DNA of 51,889 nucleotides from Oscillospiraceae bacterium (GTDB lineage Bacteria; Bacillota; Clostridia; Oscillospirales; Oscillospiraceae): NCBI GenBank assembly GCA_017429325.1, contig JAFRPC010000010.1, positions 1 to 51,889 of the forward strand, read 5' to 3'. Shown piece by piece: positions 32,361 to 43,700 of this stretch (position 1 is its first letter; each line of letters starts with the position of its first letter). The notes under the pieces were generated by a model. It saw only the letters and a program-made list of their open reading frames with translations, ran no database searches and was not told where the DNA came from. The position numbers and the translations under genes were made by a program.

Positions 32361-34400
32361 CTACCCATTGGCTGCCCCAAGAATCTTCTCGTTGCGCACG
32401 GAGAGATCATAGTAGACCTCGTCGGCACGGAAGACGTTGCTGCGGATCTCGGTGAGATCCATGGGACCGAACTTGTAGTAGGGACACTTGTAAGAGGGGG
32501 TGTACTTGGTCTTCAGCGGGAAGGAGTTGAAGGAGACGATGATGCTGTTGCCGGTGCTCTCCTGGTTGTTGAGGCGCTGCAGCTCGCTGGGGTAGATCAA
32601 GGGGCGGACCTGAGTGTTGGTGGACACGTTGATGTCGCCCGCCTTGCTGCCCAGGGAGCTGGAGGTGCTGGAGGTGCGGACCGTCATATTGCCGCACATC
32701 TCGGAGAACATCTTGCAGGTATCGGTGTCGTTGGAGCCGATGAACATCTTGACGCCGCAGTTGCCGATGACGATATCGGCGACCTCCTTGCCGTAGACGT
32801 TGGTGAGCTGGACGAAGGACTGGACCACCATGCTGAACCAGATTTTTCTGGAACGGCCCACGGTGATCATCTGGCCGAACTTGTCGATCTTGGGCATGTT
32901 GCCGAACTCGTCCATGATGAAGTAGACGTTTCGGGGAAGGGTCTGCCCCGGCAGGTCCGTAGCCACCTTGATCAGCGCCTTGTAGGTGCTGAGGATGAAG
33001 AGGGAAGCCAGGGCGTGGCGGGTGTCCTTCTCGTCGGGGATCTTCAGGAAGAGGGCGGTGGGCTCGTAGGCGAATTTCTCGGCCTTGATGTCCGTGGCGC
33101 TGGTCAGGGAGCAGAGACCTCTGTCGTTAAAGAGGCTCAGCTTGTCCATGGTGATGGACATATAGCTGCCCAGGGTCGCCTCCGGAGCGGAGAGCACCTG
33201 GCGGGACAGCGTATAGGCCTGAGAGAGCTTGCTCCGGCCCTCGAAGAACTCCTTCAGATTCTGATAGTTGTTGGTGTTGTCCGTCAGGGCCTTGCTGACG
33301 TTGAAGAGATTGAACTTCTCCTTGGTCATATCCAGCCTGGGGTCGGCGCTGTCCTCCAGCATCGCGAGACAGGTGGCCTGGACGATGGAACGGGCGCCCT
33401 TCTCCCAGAGGGGGTCCTTCTCGTTCTGGACCGGGATCAGGCCGCTGACCAGATCGCTGAGATCCTCGTACATGGCGTCGTAGACCTTCTGCCGCTCCAC
33501 GGATACGTCGTCCTTGCAGTGGCCGGCGTCGATGTAGGCTTTGCCGTTCCATTCGATCCAGGGCTCGTCTTCCTTTGCCTCGCCGTCCATCCGCTTCAGC
33601 TCCGGGTAGTCGGACATGGAGTCCACGTGAGCCACGATCCCGGCGCCCAGGTTCAGGTACTCCTGATAGGCGTCCCAGATGGGCTCCAGGGGATTCCAGC
33701 GGCTGGAGGAGTAGGTGTCGCGGAGGTCCAGGACCATGACGTTGTAGCCCCGGCTCTTGAGGAAGCCGGAATGCAGGTCGAAGAGCTCGCCCTTGGGGTC
33801 CGTCATGATCATGGAGCTGCCGCAGTTGGTGGCGCCGATGAGCTGGATCATGGGGTTGATAAAAGTTGTCGTTTTACCGGAACCGGTGGCGCCGATAACA
33901 AGGGCGTGGACGCCGGGCTTGAAGTTGCCCACCAAGTGGCCCTTCTTGTCCAGCACAGCCCGGGCGGGAACGCCGTCCTTCTTGGCCTCGGGCAGAGTCT
34001 CATAGGTGAAGGGCGGGAAATATTTATCCCGCTCTTCATCTGTGAGGAAGCGGCTGTTTTCCAGAGAACCCTCGATCCGGTCCTTCTCGCCGCCCTTGCC
34101 CTTCAGGAAGCGGGCGCCCTTGTTGGAGGACGAGAATCCGCCGTTGATGGCATAGATCGTGCCCAGCAGCAGAACGATCAGCAGTCCGATCATCCAGGTC
34201 AGGGGCTCGATCAGATAATGCCAGTTGATCTTCCAGGCTTCGCCCTCCACGGTGGAGCTCAGATTGGCGATCAGCACGCGGACCAGCATCCCGATCAGCA
34301 GGGCGGCCACAAGAAAGATGACGACGCCCAGGATGATCGTTTTCCTGTCCATGGACTTGATCGAGTCGGTCACGTCTTCCCAAAGCTTTTTGAAAAACAT
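32361..34400 (-). CDS. virD4: VirD4/TraG-type coupling ATPase of the T4SS
   Basis: The 679-aa protein has two N-terminal membrane helices (~22-48 and ~65-86), then a RecA-like motor with Walker A GATGSGKTT (170-178) and a Walker B-like VYFIMDEFGNMP, the TraG/VirD4 hallmark, followed by the usual GRSRKIWFSMVVQSFVQL motif. It selects substrates and feeds them to the secretion channel. Length and order of motifs are normal for Gram-positive TraG. AAGGAGG precedes the ATG. It sits after the 2081-aa surface protein gene. No relaxase or oriT-processing gene accompanies it. Confidence 0.92.
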   Translation of the reverse strand: MFFKKLWEDVTDSIKSMDRKTIILGVVIFLVAALLIGMLVRVLIANLSSTVEGEAWKINWHYLIEPLTWMIGLLIVLLLGTIYAINGGFSSSNKGARFLKGKGGEKDRIEGSLENSRFLTDEERDKYFPPFTYETLPEAKKDGVPARAVLDKKGHLVGNFKPGVHALVIGATGSGKTTTFINPMIQLIGATNCGSSMIMTDPKGELFDLHSGFLKSRGYNVMVLDLRDTYSSSRWNPLEPIWDAYQEYLNLGAGIVAHVDSMSDYPELKRMDGEAKEDEPWIEWNGKAYIDAGHCKDDVSVERQKVYDAMYEDLSDLVSGLIPVQNEKDPLWEKGARSIVQATCLAMLEDSADPRLDMTKEKFNLFNVSKALTDNTNNYQNLKEFFEGRSKLSQAYTLSRQVLSAPEATLGSYMSITMDKLSLFNDRGLCSLTSATDIKAEKFAYEPTALFLKIPDEKDTRHALASLFILSTYKALIKVATDLPGQTLPRNVYFIMDEFGNMPKIDKFGQMITVGRSRKIWFSMVVQSFVQLTNVYGKEVADIVIGNCGVKMFIGSNDTDTCKMFSEMCGNMTVRTSSTSSSLGSKAGDINVSTNTQVRPLIYPSELQRLNNQESTGNSIIVSFNSFPLKTKYTPSYKCPYYKFGPMDLTEIRSNVFRADEVYYDLSVRNEKILGAANG

Positions 34401-34495
34401 GGAGGTCCCTCCTTCGGGTCGTTGGTCATGCGGGGGTCGGAGCGGAGGCCTGAAGGCTCGTGCGGATCAGGCCTCCGCGGGCGGTCGGTGCGGCG

Positions 34496-37400
34496 TCAGT
34501 CGAGGGTCGTCGAATAGCTGATCTGGCCGCTCACCTTCCAGAAGTACAGATCATCTGTATCCCTTTGTATAGCACACCACTTGCCGCTGTCCCAGTTCAG
34601 GTAGCGCCAGGGGTTGTTATAGAAGATCTGGATGAAGCCCGAATTGAAAATTGCCCATTTGCAGGTATCCGGGGAATAGGTGCTCGTCGCACTCAGACCG
34701 TTGGTCTTGCACAGGTACGTCCTGGCAGCCTCGTTATAGATCGTGTACAACTGGTAAGAATCGCTCAACATTTCACCGGGCAGCTGGCTGATGTCAAAGA
34801 CGAACTCTTCCCGAATGCCGCTGAGGTGTCCGTTGTTCAGGGTCATACCCGCGGATTCCCAATCGTACGTGTAATCATTGGTGGAATAGGTATGGCCGTC
34901 CGCGACACCGTTTATGACGAGGAAAGGATATTCGTTGTCGTCCGGCTCACCTAAAGTGATCAGATATCTGCCGTCTGGCAGAATGTCGAAGGACTCCGTA
35001 AACACTTCCGCCTCCAGACCGCTGGCGAAGACGGCGTACAAGGTGGTTTCCTCCGTTGCGATGAAGTGCGAGTCGTATCGATAGAGCGTTTCCGGAGCGG
35101 TTGAACCCTGATAGGGCTGCGTCGTCCAGCCTTCAAAGGTGTAGCCTTCAGGACCCCAAGCAGCGGGAATCCAGATACCGGTATTGGTATTGGAGATGAT
35201 GTCACGCGCTCCCTCTGCTCCCTCCGGGACGGAGAAGTGCACGACGTAGTCACGGCCCAGGGCTCTGACGTAGTTGTCGTCATAGGCATATCCGCAGACG
35301 GAGCACTCGTGATGGGTGTAGCCCTGTTCGTCCTCCATCGGGGGGATCACGGTATCCGTAAGGATATGGGCGGTCATTGTCTCGCTCTCCCCGCAGACGG
35401 AGCAGGTCCGGTAGTGGCCCTCCGCCGTGCTGACGTAGCTGCCGTAGCTGTGCTCGACAAAATACAGGATCGTGCTTGCCAGCGTGATCTCCTCCTCGCC
35501 CAGCGCGTCGGCAAAGTACTTGCCGCAGCCGGCGCAGGAGTAGTAGGCGATATTGCCCAGAGCGATACAGGTCGGCGGCGTCGCTGCAATGGGGACGATG
35601 GTATGCACGTGAACCTGCATATCATTCGCTCTGGCTTCCTCAATCAACTGGTCCACCGGGTTGAGCTCCGGAAGCACCGGGATGTTGACCCAGACCGTCA
35701 CCGCGCTGTTTTCATGGGACGTCAATGTGAGTCGGTAGGTAATGGTGGCGTCGGTGTAATTGTGCGGCGGGAGGAAGAGGATGGAATCGGTGGACGTCAC
35801 GCCGCTCAGCGCATCATAGCTCTCCTTGAGCTCCCAGGTGCCCTCGTCCGGGACGACGGATCTCCAGACGGCAGCTTCTTCGGTGAAGCCATTGGCCTCC
35901 GCGGCTGCCGCCTTCGCCTCCAGGCTCTCCAGGGTATAGCCGCGGGTGTCTGCCAGATCCGCCCGCCCGAGGGCTCCGGTGGCAGGATCGACCCGGTTCA
36001 GCTCCACGTCAACGCGCTCCTTGGAGCCCTGGATCACAGGCACGACCCGGACGCCCTCGCCGGTATTGAGGATCAGATCCAGAGAACCGTTCGTGGGGAT
36101 CACGTAGTCGCCGGAGACGTTGCCGGGGTCGGTGGGACTGGTCACGATGGAAACCGTACCGGCCAGCAGGATGTCCGCCAGGCTGATCCGCAGAGGCGTA
36201 CCCTCCACGATGAGCTGATCCACCACGCGGGACACGGTAAGGCCGGAGAGATCCAGCATTGCGGAGAGATCCTGCAGTTTCCAGGTTGCGCTGACAATGG
36301 ATTCGGTTTCGCTCAAAGGCTCCAGCTCGACCCAGCGGAGCTCTGACAGCTCCGGGACCAGCAGACGAACGTGGTTGGTATCGCCGGCCTGGAAGCCGCT
36401 GGTAGTGTTAAGATAGTAGCGGATATTGTCGTAGGTCTCGGTCCTCAGATTGCTGGTCTGGTCCAGATAGCCCACGGTCATCCGGATGGGTCCCGTGGTG
36501 CCGCTGTTTACCGTGGCGTCGCTCAGGGCCGTGGTGAGGTCCAGATCCAGCAGGGTCATCAGATCGGTGGGATTGAAGCGGGCAGGCGTTCGGGTGGGCG
36601 TCATGCGGCTCCGGAAGCTCCACTTCCCGCTGACCGTTCCGTTGGAATTCTGCTGCAGGATCTCGATGCCGTCGAGGCCTATGTTCAGACGACCCATACA
36701 GACCAGATTGACGCCGTAGATCTCGGCCAGGTTGTCGATGCAAAAGTCCAGCTCCAGCACCTGATCCCCGTGGATGCTTTGATACCCCTGATCCTTCAGG
36801 CAGATGTACTTGGTCCGAAGCTCTCCGCCGTTGGGACCGTCGGTTGTGAAATAGACGGCAACGGCCAGATCGTTTTCATCCGCCACCAGCAGCTGCTCCA
36901 CCGTGTCGTGGTTCGTCTGCAGGAAGACGCGCTGGATCGTCTGCCCCGCGGGATTGTTCACGGTGTGCAGGGTGACGCCCAGATCCGCGTTTCCTCCGCC
37001 CATGAGGTAGTAGGAGTCGATGAGGACGCCGTCGCGGACCCGCTGCAGGATGCCATAGCTGATGGGAACGTGGACCGGGCGAATGGAATTTGCCTTCACC
37101 TCGACGCCGGCAAGCGCTTCGAAATAGTTGGCGTTCAGCCCCAGGGCGTAGAACACGGGTCTGCCTGCGCTGTCCGTGGCGTAATTCATGCTGCCGGTAC
37201 CAATGCGCAGAGCGCTCTGGGTGAGGGTGTCGGTGTACAGCACCTCAGAGGAGAGAGAATAGCCGCTGGGATCGGTGGCCGCACTGTCGGTGGAGGGATA
37301 GAGGAGCAGATTCAGCGTGTCGTTCTTGGAGTTGGGCTCCCGGGTGACCGTAGAGGTCCAGGCCTGGTCGCCGATGGGGAAACTGTTCTCGTTGAAGCCG

Positions 37401-40400
37401 ATGTTGATGGTGACGATTGAGGTTCCGATAATCTGGCTCTCCGGGTCATCCGGCTTGGGCGGCTTGAAGGTCTGGATGTCCTTGGTCAGGCTCTGAGGCC
37501 GGTTCCAGGTACACTTCAGGGCCAGACCCTGTCCCTCTGGATATTTGAAGTCGTACTCGCCGTTGCCGTTGATGTAGCGGGAGCCGGGTCCCTGGACCAG
37601 ATAGGCGGAGACGTTGTCGATGGTCCAGTGGGTCGCCACGCTGCTTCGGATCTGGAGCTGCATCTTCGACAGCTGGGAGATGTCGTCCACATCCACGTAG
37701 AATTTGTCGGTGGTACCCGGGCGGAACTGATAATCCGGATTGCTGACGCAGAAGTCCATGGTCTCGGTCACGCCGTCCACGGTCCGGGTGTATTTGTTCT
37801 CCAGACCGGAGTAATCGTTCATCAGCTGGATGATGTCCACAGGATCCATCGCTATGGTCCCGCCATTGTGGTCATAGTAATCCATGCTCATGCGCATGCC
37901 GCACTCCAGGATCGGATCCTGGACCATGAAGGTTTCGCCGTTGGCGTTGGTGGCGGGGTTCGCTGCATAGCTGCCGGTGGAGATCGCGATCAGCAGTTTG
38001 GTGCTGTAGCTGGTCTTGTTGATCTCAAAGGTGTGGGCGATCTCCGAGATGGTGCGGCCCTCCGTGCCCCGGGTGGAGCCGGCGGCGCCGGGATCCCGGT
38101 AGTCGATGCCGACCCAACCCAGGCCGTCCGGAGAATCGCTGTCGGCGGTCCAGGTGGGGCTGATCCTGCCGGTGCTCTGCTTCCTGACCTTGATGTACTG
38201 GATCTTCAGCTTGTCGTAGATATCGCTGTTGGAGTCCTGGTCGTCCGGGATAATCCGGATGGAGGTCAGATCGCCGTAATCCTGGGTAGTGGGGATGTCG
38301 AAGCTGGCTTCCGCGCCTGTACGGAAGGCGTCCGCCTGGAGCTGCTGGTTGGCCAGCACGCAGCCGCTCTTGCCGTCCTCGAAGATGAGCTGGAAATAGA
38401 ACAGGTTGGCGGAGCCGCAGTCGTCGTTGGCGGCGTTGACCTTGTCGCTGGCCACCTTCACCGTCACTCTGTAGAGACAGCGTTCCTTGGTGAAGCCCAG
38501 ATCCCGAAGCGTGTCCTCATAAGTCATATAGTAGCGGTAATCCGACCAGTCAAAGGGCTCCTCGGTGGAGACCTCCGTGCTGCTGCCGTCGAATTCATGA
38601 TACTTGTCGTCGTCCTGGATCAGATTGCCGGGGGTCCAGCCGGAATCGGGATCCGTAGGATCCGGCGCGTCATCCGGGGTGTCATAGATGATGCCGCACT
38701 CGAAGCAGGGGCTTTGGGCTGTGACCTCCCGGGAGACGACCACATGGGATTTCAGATTCTGGGTGCTGGTCCACGGCTCGTCGATCTCATTCCAGCAGAT
38801 GACCCGGGAGCTGTAGGAGCTGACCAACTGGACCCGGATGCCCTTGAACTGCCACTCATCCGGGCCGTCCACCTTGACCGAGACGGTCCGGAACTGCTTG
38901 ACGTCGGACAGAGGCACAAGAAACTGGACCGTGCCAGCGGTGCGCAGGCCGTAGTTGTAGGCAAAATCGCTCACGTTGCCCGGCCATTCGCCGTAGTACT
39001 GCTTTATATAATTCTTCAGCCGCAGTTCGCTGGTGTTGACCTCCTGGTCGCGCATGTTGAGATAGCGGAATTTGAGATAGATATCCTTTTCCGTGCCGGC
39101 GTTGGACACGTTGTCCGTGGTGATGGTGATCAGATAGTATTTTCGGCTGTCGCCGGGCCGGAGCTTCATGCCGTCCCGGTAATTCACCATGGGAAGGAGG
39201 GACACGGTGCCGGCGTCCAGATCCACGCCCTCCACGCTGCCGGCCACGATGGCCGCGCCGGGTTCCTGCGCCCCGGGGGTGAAGCTGTAGCGCAGGCTGG
39301 CGCCGTTATAGCCGATCTTGACGGAGACCTCCCGATAGGCGGCGATACAGACGTAGGAGACGACCTCCTTGTTGGAGGTGGAGACGCGGCCGGGGCGGAT
39401 CGTCTGATCCGCGCCTGAGGCGGTCCGGATATGGGTCTTTTCCCGGGCCTTGGACTCTCCGATGGACAGCTCCGGTCCCACAGAGACGCCGTTCGGCTCT
39501 TCCACGGAGGTGAGCTCCTTGAAGTCCGGCAGCATGAGGGAGACGGCGATGGAGTCTCCCTGCTGGGCGAAGCCCGCGATGGCGACGTCTCCGTGATTGT
39601 CTCCGGAGGCGAGCTTCTCCATGGTCCAGCCCAGGGAGTCAACGATCACGGGGGCGCTGTGCTCCCGGATGCAGCCGTAGATGTCCCGGTAATAGAGGCG
39701 CAGGGCGGCGGCCTCGCAGAGCTTCAGGCTGCTGATCTTGCTTTCGGAGCCGGCCTCGTAGGAGCCGGCCAGACACTCAAAGCCGCCGTCGAGAATATCT
39801 GCCAGGGTGATCTCGAAAACAACCCGATTGGTGACCTGGGACTCGTGCTGGGTGCCCACGAAGTTGGGCTTGCCGGAGGAGGCCGCGGTTTGGGTATTGA
39901 CCAGAATGACGCCGGCGGCTGTGGAGGTGGAGCTGGAACAGGTGATGTTGAAGACGCCGGCGCTGCTGTTCCAGCGGAAGATACCGCCGCCCTGGGCCAT
40001 GACCACGTCGGCGATGATCTCGCCCTTGTAGTCGATATAGCCGTCGTCGGAGTACCAGCCGTACATCTCCAGGCCGTAGAGCGTGTCAACCCGGCTGACG
40101 CGCATGCCCTGGCAGGCCCAGGCGCTGGGCGCAACCTTGGGTTTGCCGTCGGAGCCGACGGTTTCCTCCAGCCGGCCGAAGATCTGGATCCGGTCGATGG
40201 TCTCCACCGGCTCCGGCGTGTTGAAGAGGAGCTGGTCCGTGTGGACGCTGCCCAGGCCCTTCCGGTCCTGCAGGCTCGCGGTGGTGTAGCCGAAGATGGT
40301 TTCCACCTGCTGCCGGCGGCTGTCCCGGCTGCCCACGGCGTGGGCGGTGTTCATGCTCTTTTGCATAGCGTCCTTGCCGGGGAAGATGACCGCGGAGCGG

Positions 40401-40741
40401 GTCTTGGCGCTTTCGCCGGTGCCTGTGGTGTAGTAGATGACGAAATACTTGACGTTGTCCGCCGTACCGCCGCCCCGGACGGAGCCGGTGCTGACCTCCA
40501 GCATGTAGGTGTTGGTCATGGGAGTGCCGCCGGTGACAGGGGTTTCGTCGGAGGGACGCAGCGAACGCTCGGTGGCGGTGACAGCAGGCGTCGTCTCTGC
40601 GGCCTCCGCCCGGGGCGCCGTCAGCGGAAGCAGGCTCAGGGACAGGCCAAGGCACAGGAGCAGAGCGACCATGCGCCTGCTCAAGATCCTGCAGGCGATT
40701 TTGAAGCGTCCGCGCCGCCTTCTTTCAAGTTTTGGATTCAT
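34496..40741 (-). CDS. Very large secreted surface protein (2081 aa)
   Basis: A signal peptide (basic RRRRGRFKIACRILSRR, hydrophobic core, AEA cleavage region near residue 48) precedes ~1600 residues of beta-rich repeats with many WTIDNVSAYL/FKGIRVQLVS-like, carbohydrate-binding or lamin-G-like strands. Two CxxCG-type segments (YYSCAGCGKYF, CSVCGESET and HHECSVCGYAY) follow at ~1690-1790, then an InlB/Listeria-Bacteroides-type repeat (YTFEGWTT...TTLYAVFA) and a C-terminal domain with many Trp and Tyr. No LPXTG or transmembrane anchor is seen. AAAGGGGG precedes the ATG. Its position between virB4 and virD4 suggests an adhesin or surface shell of the machine. Confidence 0.85.
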   Translation of the reverse strand: MNPKLERRRRGRFKIACRILSRRMVALLLCLGLSLSLLPLTAPRAEAAETTPAVTATERSLRPSDETPVTGGTPMTNTYMLEVSTGSVRGGGTADNVKYFVIYYTTGTGESAKTRSAVIFPGKDAMQKSMNTAHAVGSRDSRRQQVETIFGYTTASLQDRKGLGSVHTDQLLFNTPEPVETIDRIQIFGRLEETVGSDGKPKVAPSAWACQGMRVSRVDTLYGLEMYGWYSDDGYIDYKGEIIADVVMAQGGGIFRWNSSAGVFNITCSSSTSTAAGVILVNTQTAASSGKPNFVGTQHESQVTNRVVFEITLADILDGGFECLAGSYEAGSESKISSLKLCEAAALRLYYRDIYGCIREHSAPVIVDSLGWTMEKLASGDNHGDVAIAGFAQQGDSIAVSLMLPDFKELTSVEEPNGVSVGPELSIGESKAREKTHIRTASGADQTIRPGRVSTSNKEVVSYVCIAAYREVSVKIGYNGASLRYSFTPGAQEPGAAIVAGSVEGVDLDAGTVSLLPMVNYRDGMKLRPGDSRKYYLITITTDNVSNAGTEKDIYLKFRYLNMRDQEVNTSELRLKNYIKQYYGEWPGNVSDFAYNYGLRTAGTVQFLVPLSDVKQFRTVSVKVDGPDEWQFKGIRVQLVSSYSSRVICWNEIDEPWTSTQNLKSHVVVSREVTAQSPCFECGIIYDTPDDAPDPTDPDSGWTPGNLIQDDDKYHEFDGSSTEVSTEEPFDWSDYRYYMTYEDTLRDLGFTKERCLYRVTVKVASDKVNAANDDCGSANLFYFQLIFEDGKSGCVLANQQLQADAFRTGAEASFDIPTTQDYGDLTSIRIIPDDQDSNSDIYDKLKIQYIKVRKQSTGRISPTWTADSDSPDGLGWVGIDYRDPGAAGSTRGTEGRTISEIAHTFEINKTSYSTKLLIAISTGSYAANPATNANGETFMVQDPILECGMRMSMDYYDHNGGTIAMDPVDIIQLMNDYSGLENKYTRTVDGVTETMDFCVSNPDYQFRPGTTDKFYVDVDDISQLSKMQLQIRSSVATHWTIDNVSAYLVQGPGSRYINGNGEYDFKYPEGQGLALKCTWNRPQSLTKDIQTFKPPKPDDPESQIIGTSIVTINIGFNENSFPIGDQAWTSTVTREPNSKNDTLNLLLYPSTDSAATDPSGYSLSSEVLYTDTLTQSALRIGTGSMNYATDSAGRPVFYALGLNANYFEALAGVEVKANSIRPVHVPISYGILQRVRDGVLIDSYYLMGGGNADLGVTLHTVNNPAGQTIQRVFLQTNHDTVEQLLVADENDLAVAVYFTTDGPNGGELRTKYICLKDQGYQSIHGDQVLELDFCIDNLAEIYGVNLVCMGRLNIGLDGIEILQQNSNGTVSGKWSFRSRMTPTRTPARFNPTDLMTLLDLDLTTALSDATVNSGTTGPIRMTVGYLDQTSNLRTETYDNIRYYLNTTSGFQAGDTNHVRLLVPELSELRWVELEPLSETESIVSATWKLQDLSAMLDLSGLTVSRVVDQLIVEGTPLRISLADILLAGTVSIVTSPTDPGNVSGDYVIPTNGSLDLILNTGEGVRVVPVIQGSKERVDVELNRVDPATGALGRADLADTRGYTLESLEAKAAAAEANGFTEEAAVWRSVVPDEGTWELKESYDALSGVTSTDSILFLPPHNYTDATITYRLTLTSHENSAVTVWVNIPVLPELNPVDQLIEEARANDMQVHVHTIVPIAATPPTCIALGNIAYYSCAGCGKYFADALGEEEITLASTILYFVEHSYGSYVSTAEGHYRTCSVCGESETMTAHILTDTVIPPMEDEQGYTHHECSVCGYAYDDNYVRALGRDYVVHFSVPEGAEGARDIISNTNTGIWIPAAWGPEGYTFEGWTTQPYQGSTAPETLYRYDSHFIATEETTLYAVFASGLEAEVFTESFDILPDGRYLITLGEPDDNEYPFLVINGVADGHTYSTNDYTYDWESAGMTLNNGHLSGIREEFVFDISQLPGEMLSDSYQLYTIYNEAARTYLCKTNGLSATSTYSPDTCKWAIFNSGFIQIFYNNPWRYLNWDSGKWCAIQRDTDDLYFWKVSGQISYSTTLD

Positions 40742-40756
40742 GCTCTCACGCCCCCT

Positions 40757-43700
40757 TTAGCCGTTTGACACCGTGCTGTTCAGGCGCTCCCGGCGTTTGC
40801 GTTCTTTTTGGGCCTGCACCAGGCCCTCCAGGGTCTCAAAACTGATGGGCTCGACGCTTCGACCGTCGAAGCGCATCTTTTCGAATACTGTCATGGTTTT
40901 CAGTTCATTGGAGAAGCTGAAGAAGGAGGAGAGGATGTCGTCGTCCTGCTCGCTCTCGTCTTCGTTCTCCTCCTCGTCTCCGAAGGAGAAGTCCTCGTCG
41001 GCGTCTTCGGCCTCGTCCCCGGCATCTTCGGCGTCTTCCGCTTCCTCCTCCGCTTCGTCGTCGCTGTCCAGGGAGAAGAAGTCGTCCTCCTCCTCGTTTT
41101 CGTCGGGATCCAGCAGAAGGTCGAAGAGGGCGCCGGTGTCGAGCTCCCGGCTAAAGTCGCCGTCGTCGTCAAGCGCTTCCTCCTCGGGCTCCGGCTCAGG
41201 CGCCGGAGCGGGCGCCGCGGCGCCGACGCGGAGGGCTTCGTTCTCCTCCCGCAGGCGGCGCAGCTCGTCGGACTGGGCCAGGAGCCTGGCCTCGAGGGCC
41301 TCCAGCATTTCGCTGTTCCTGTCCTCCGGCTCAGCCTGCGGCTGCCTGGGGGCAGCCTCCGGGTTGGCGGCCCGCTCGCTGCCCAGGTTGTCAATGGCCT
41401 CCGACATCTTGTTGACCGCCGAGGCGAAGAGCCCCAGCATCTCGGACATGGGAGCCTGCTCCGCGCTCCGCGGAGTGGAGGAGAGGGTCTCTGTCATGGC
41501 GTCGCGGCGGGCTTTGAGACGGGCCTCCAGCTCGTCGTCGTCGAAGTCGGGCAGCTCGGGGAAGTCGTCGTCCTTCTCCTCTTCCTCCCGCTCGCCGGGC
41601 TCGTCGTCCGAATGGTACTCGTCCGCCGCGAACTCCCGGAAGGTCACGCCGCCGCGGCTCCCGGCGCCGACGGCGACCAGAAGGTCCTCCCCGCGGCCCC
41701 GGGCGGCGACAGCCCGGTCGTGGGCCTCGCGGCTCCCGGCCACGAAGTCCTCCCAGTTCTCGGGACCGCCCTCGCCGGTGAAGTAAGCGCTCTGGTAATC
41801 CCGCTGCTCGAACATGGCGGTGATGCCCGGCTCCGTCGCCACCTGGAAGGTGGAGCGGCTGGAGGGGCTGAGGATGGTAAAGGCCTGGCCTCTGGGGGCC
41901 TGGATGATCTGCTCCTGCTCGATCTCGTTGATGCCGCCGGCCTTTTCATACAGGGTAACAAGGTCCTGCATGTCGTTGGGCGCCAGGGAGAAGATGAAGC
42001 TGTACTGGCAGGCGTTGATGATGGCGGTGGACTTCCGCGCCAGCTCCTCGGAGCCCACGAAGTCCTTGATGTTCTGGGTGATGACGATCTGCATACCGTT
42101 GTATTTCCGGATGCGCTTCGCCAGCTGGAACATGAAGTCGAGGGCGATGGGGAACTTGGTGTCGATGAAGACGTGGGCTTCGTCGATGACCACCACGATC
42201 TTGCGGTTGGTCTTGTATTTCAGGTTGTAGTCCCGGTTCTTGATAATCTCGTTGTCCAGATATTTCAGCACTAAGAGCATCTGGGCGTTGGCGATGGTGT
42301 TGTTGCGGTTGGCCAGCATGGATTGGAAGTTGAACACGGTGAAGTTCTCGTCGGTGGTGACGGTGCTCGGACCGTTCCAGATGCTGGCGTTGCGCCCGCC
42401 GGTGGAGAACTTGGCGATGTAGTTCATCAGGGACCGCAGCAGGTCCCGGGTGAAGGGGTTGTCGCTGGACTGGAACTCCCGCAGGACCTCGTCGTAGAGG
42501 TCGTCGAAGATTGGGTAATCCGAGGGCTTAAGCCGGGACAGATCCGTCTCCGGCGTGATGTTGCGGGTCAGATAGACCCGGTCCACCAAGGTGTTGAGGT
42601 ATTCCATGGCGTCCTTCTCGCAGTCGGGCATGATCTGCTGGAAGAACTCCTCCAGGAACTGCATATGGGTGGCGTAGCTGCCGCCGGCGGAATCATCGCC
42701 GACCTCGTCATCCTCCAAAGCGGTGATAATATGGAAGGGATTCAGTCTCCCATACTGGGCGTTGCCCACGTTGATAATCTGGCCGTGGAGGTTGGCGGCC
42801 AGCTCCGTGTATTCGTTTTCGGGGTCGAGAATGAAGATCTTGGCGTCTTCAGCGGCCAGGTTCGCCAGCAGGCTCTTGGTGGCGTAGGACTTACCGGAAC
42901 CGGATTTGCCCACGATGACCATGTTGGAGTTGACCCGCTCGCTGTCCCGCCGGAAGAAGTCGATGAACACCGGCAGGCCGTCGCTCTGGCCCAGACGGAC
43001 GCCGCCCTCGTCGGAGATATGGGAGAAGACCCAGGGGAAACAGGCGGCGACGGTATTGCTGGGAATGCCGCGGCTCTCCTTGATCACGGGGTCCAGGGCA
43101 TTGACCTGGGCGCCGATGAAGGCCTGGACCTGGTCGAACTCCATGTTGTTGAGCCGGAAGCCGTTCTCCTGCCAGGTGCGGCGGACGTTCCGCTTCATAT
43201 CGCTGATGGTGGGCAGAATGCTCTTCGGCGGCTGAGGGATGCTCAGGTTGTTGCGGGTGGCTGTGATGTCGTAGGCCGTGACGTAGACGCTGCACTCCAG
43301 CAGCGCCTCGCTGTCGCTCTGGAGGGTCGCCAGCAGCTCCTGGAGGGTGCCGATGTGGGTCTCGATCTCCATGCGTTTGGAATCGACGCCCGTGGCGCTC
43401 CACTGGCCCCGCAGCTCCACCAGGGAGTGGTCGATGGCGCGGATGGCCTTGGTCCGGTCCATGGGGCGGAACTTGACGACCACCTTGGTGCCCGGGTAGC
43501 TCATGACCGTGGCAAGCCAGGCGTCATCCACCGAGGTGGGGTAGTTGACCACCCGGAAGTTGTGGGTGACGACGTGGTTGATCTCCACCCGCCGGACCTT
43601 GATGTCCACGGTCTCGGGCATAGCCCATTTCACGTAGTCCTTGGGGTCAAGGCTCTCCACATCGCGCTCGTCAAAGTCGATTTGGTTGCTGTATTTCAGG

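Noticed and set aside
31602-34517. Plus-strand ORF of 971 aa across the STAS, basic protein and virD4 genes
   Set aside because: It spans three real minus-strand genes, is low-complexity in composition, and has no start signal. It is a shadow frame.
40773-41786. Ser-rich plus-strand ORF (337 aa) that looks like a surface protein
   Set aside because: It is the complement of the Glu/Asp-rich tail of VirB4; the poly-Ser runs are an antisense artefact.
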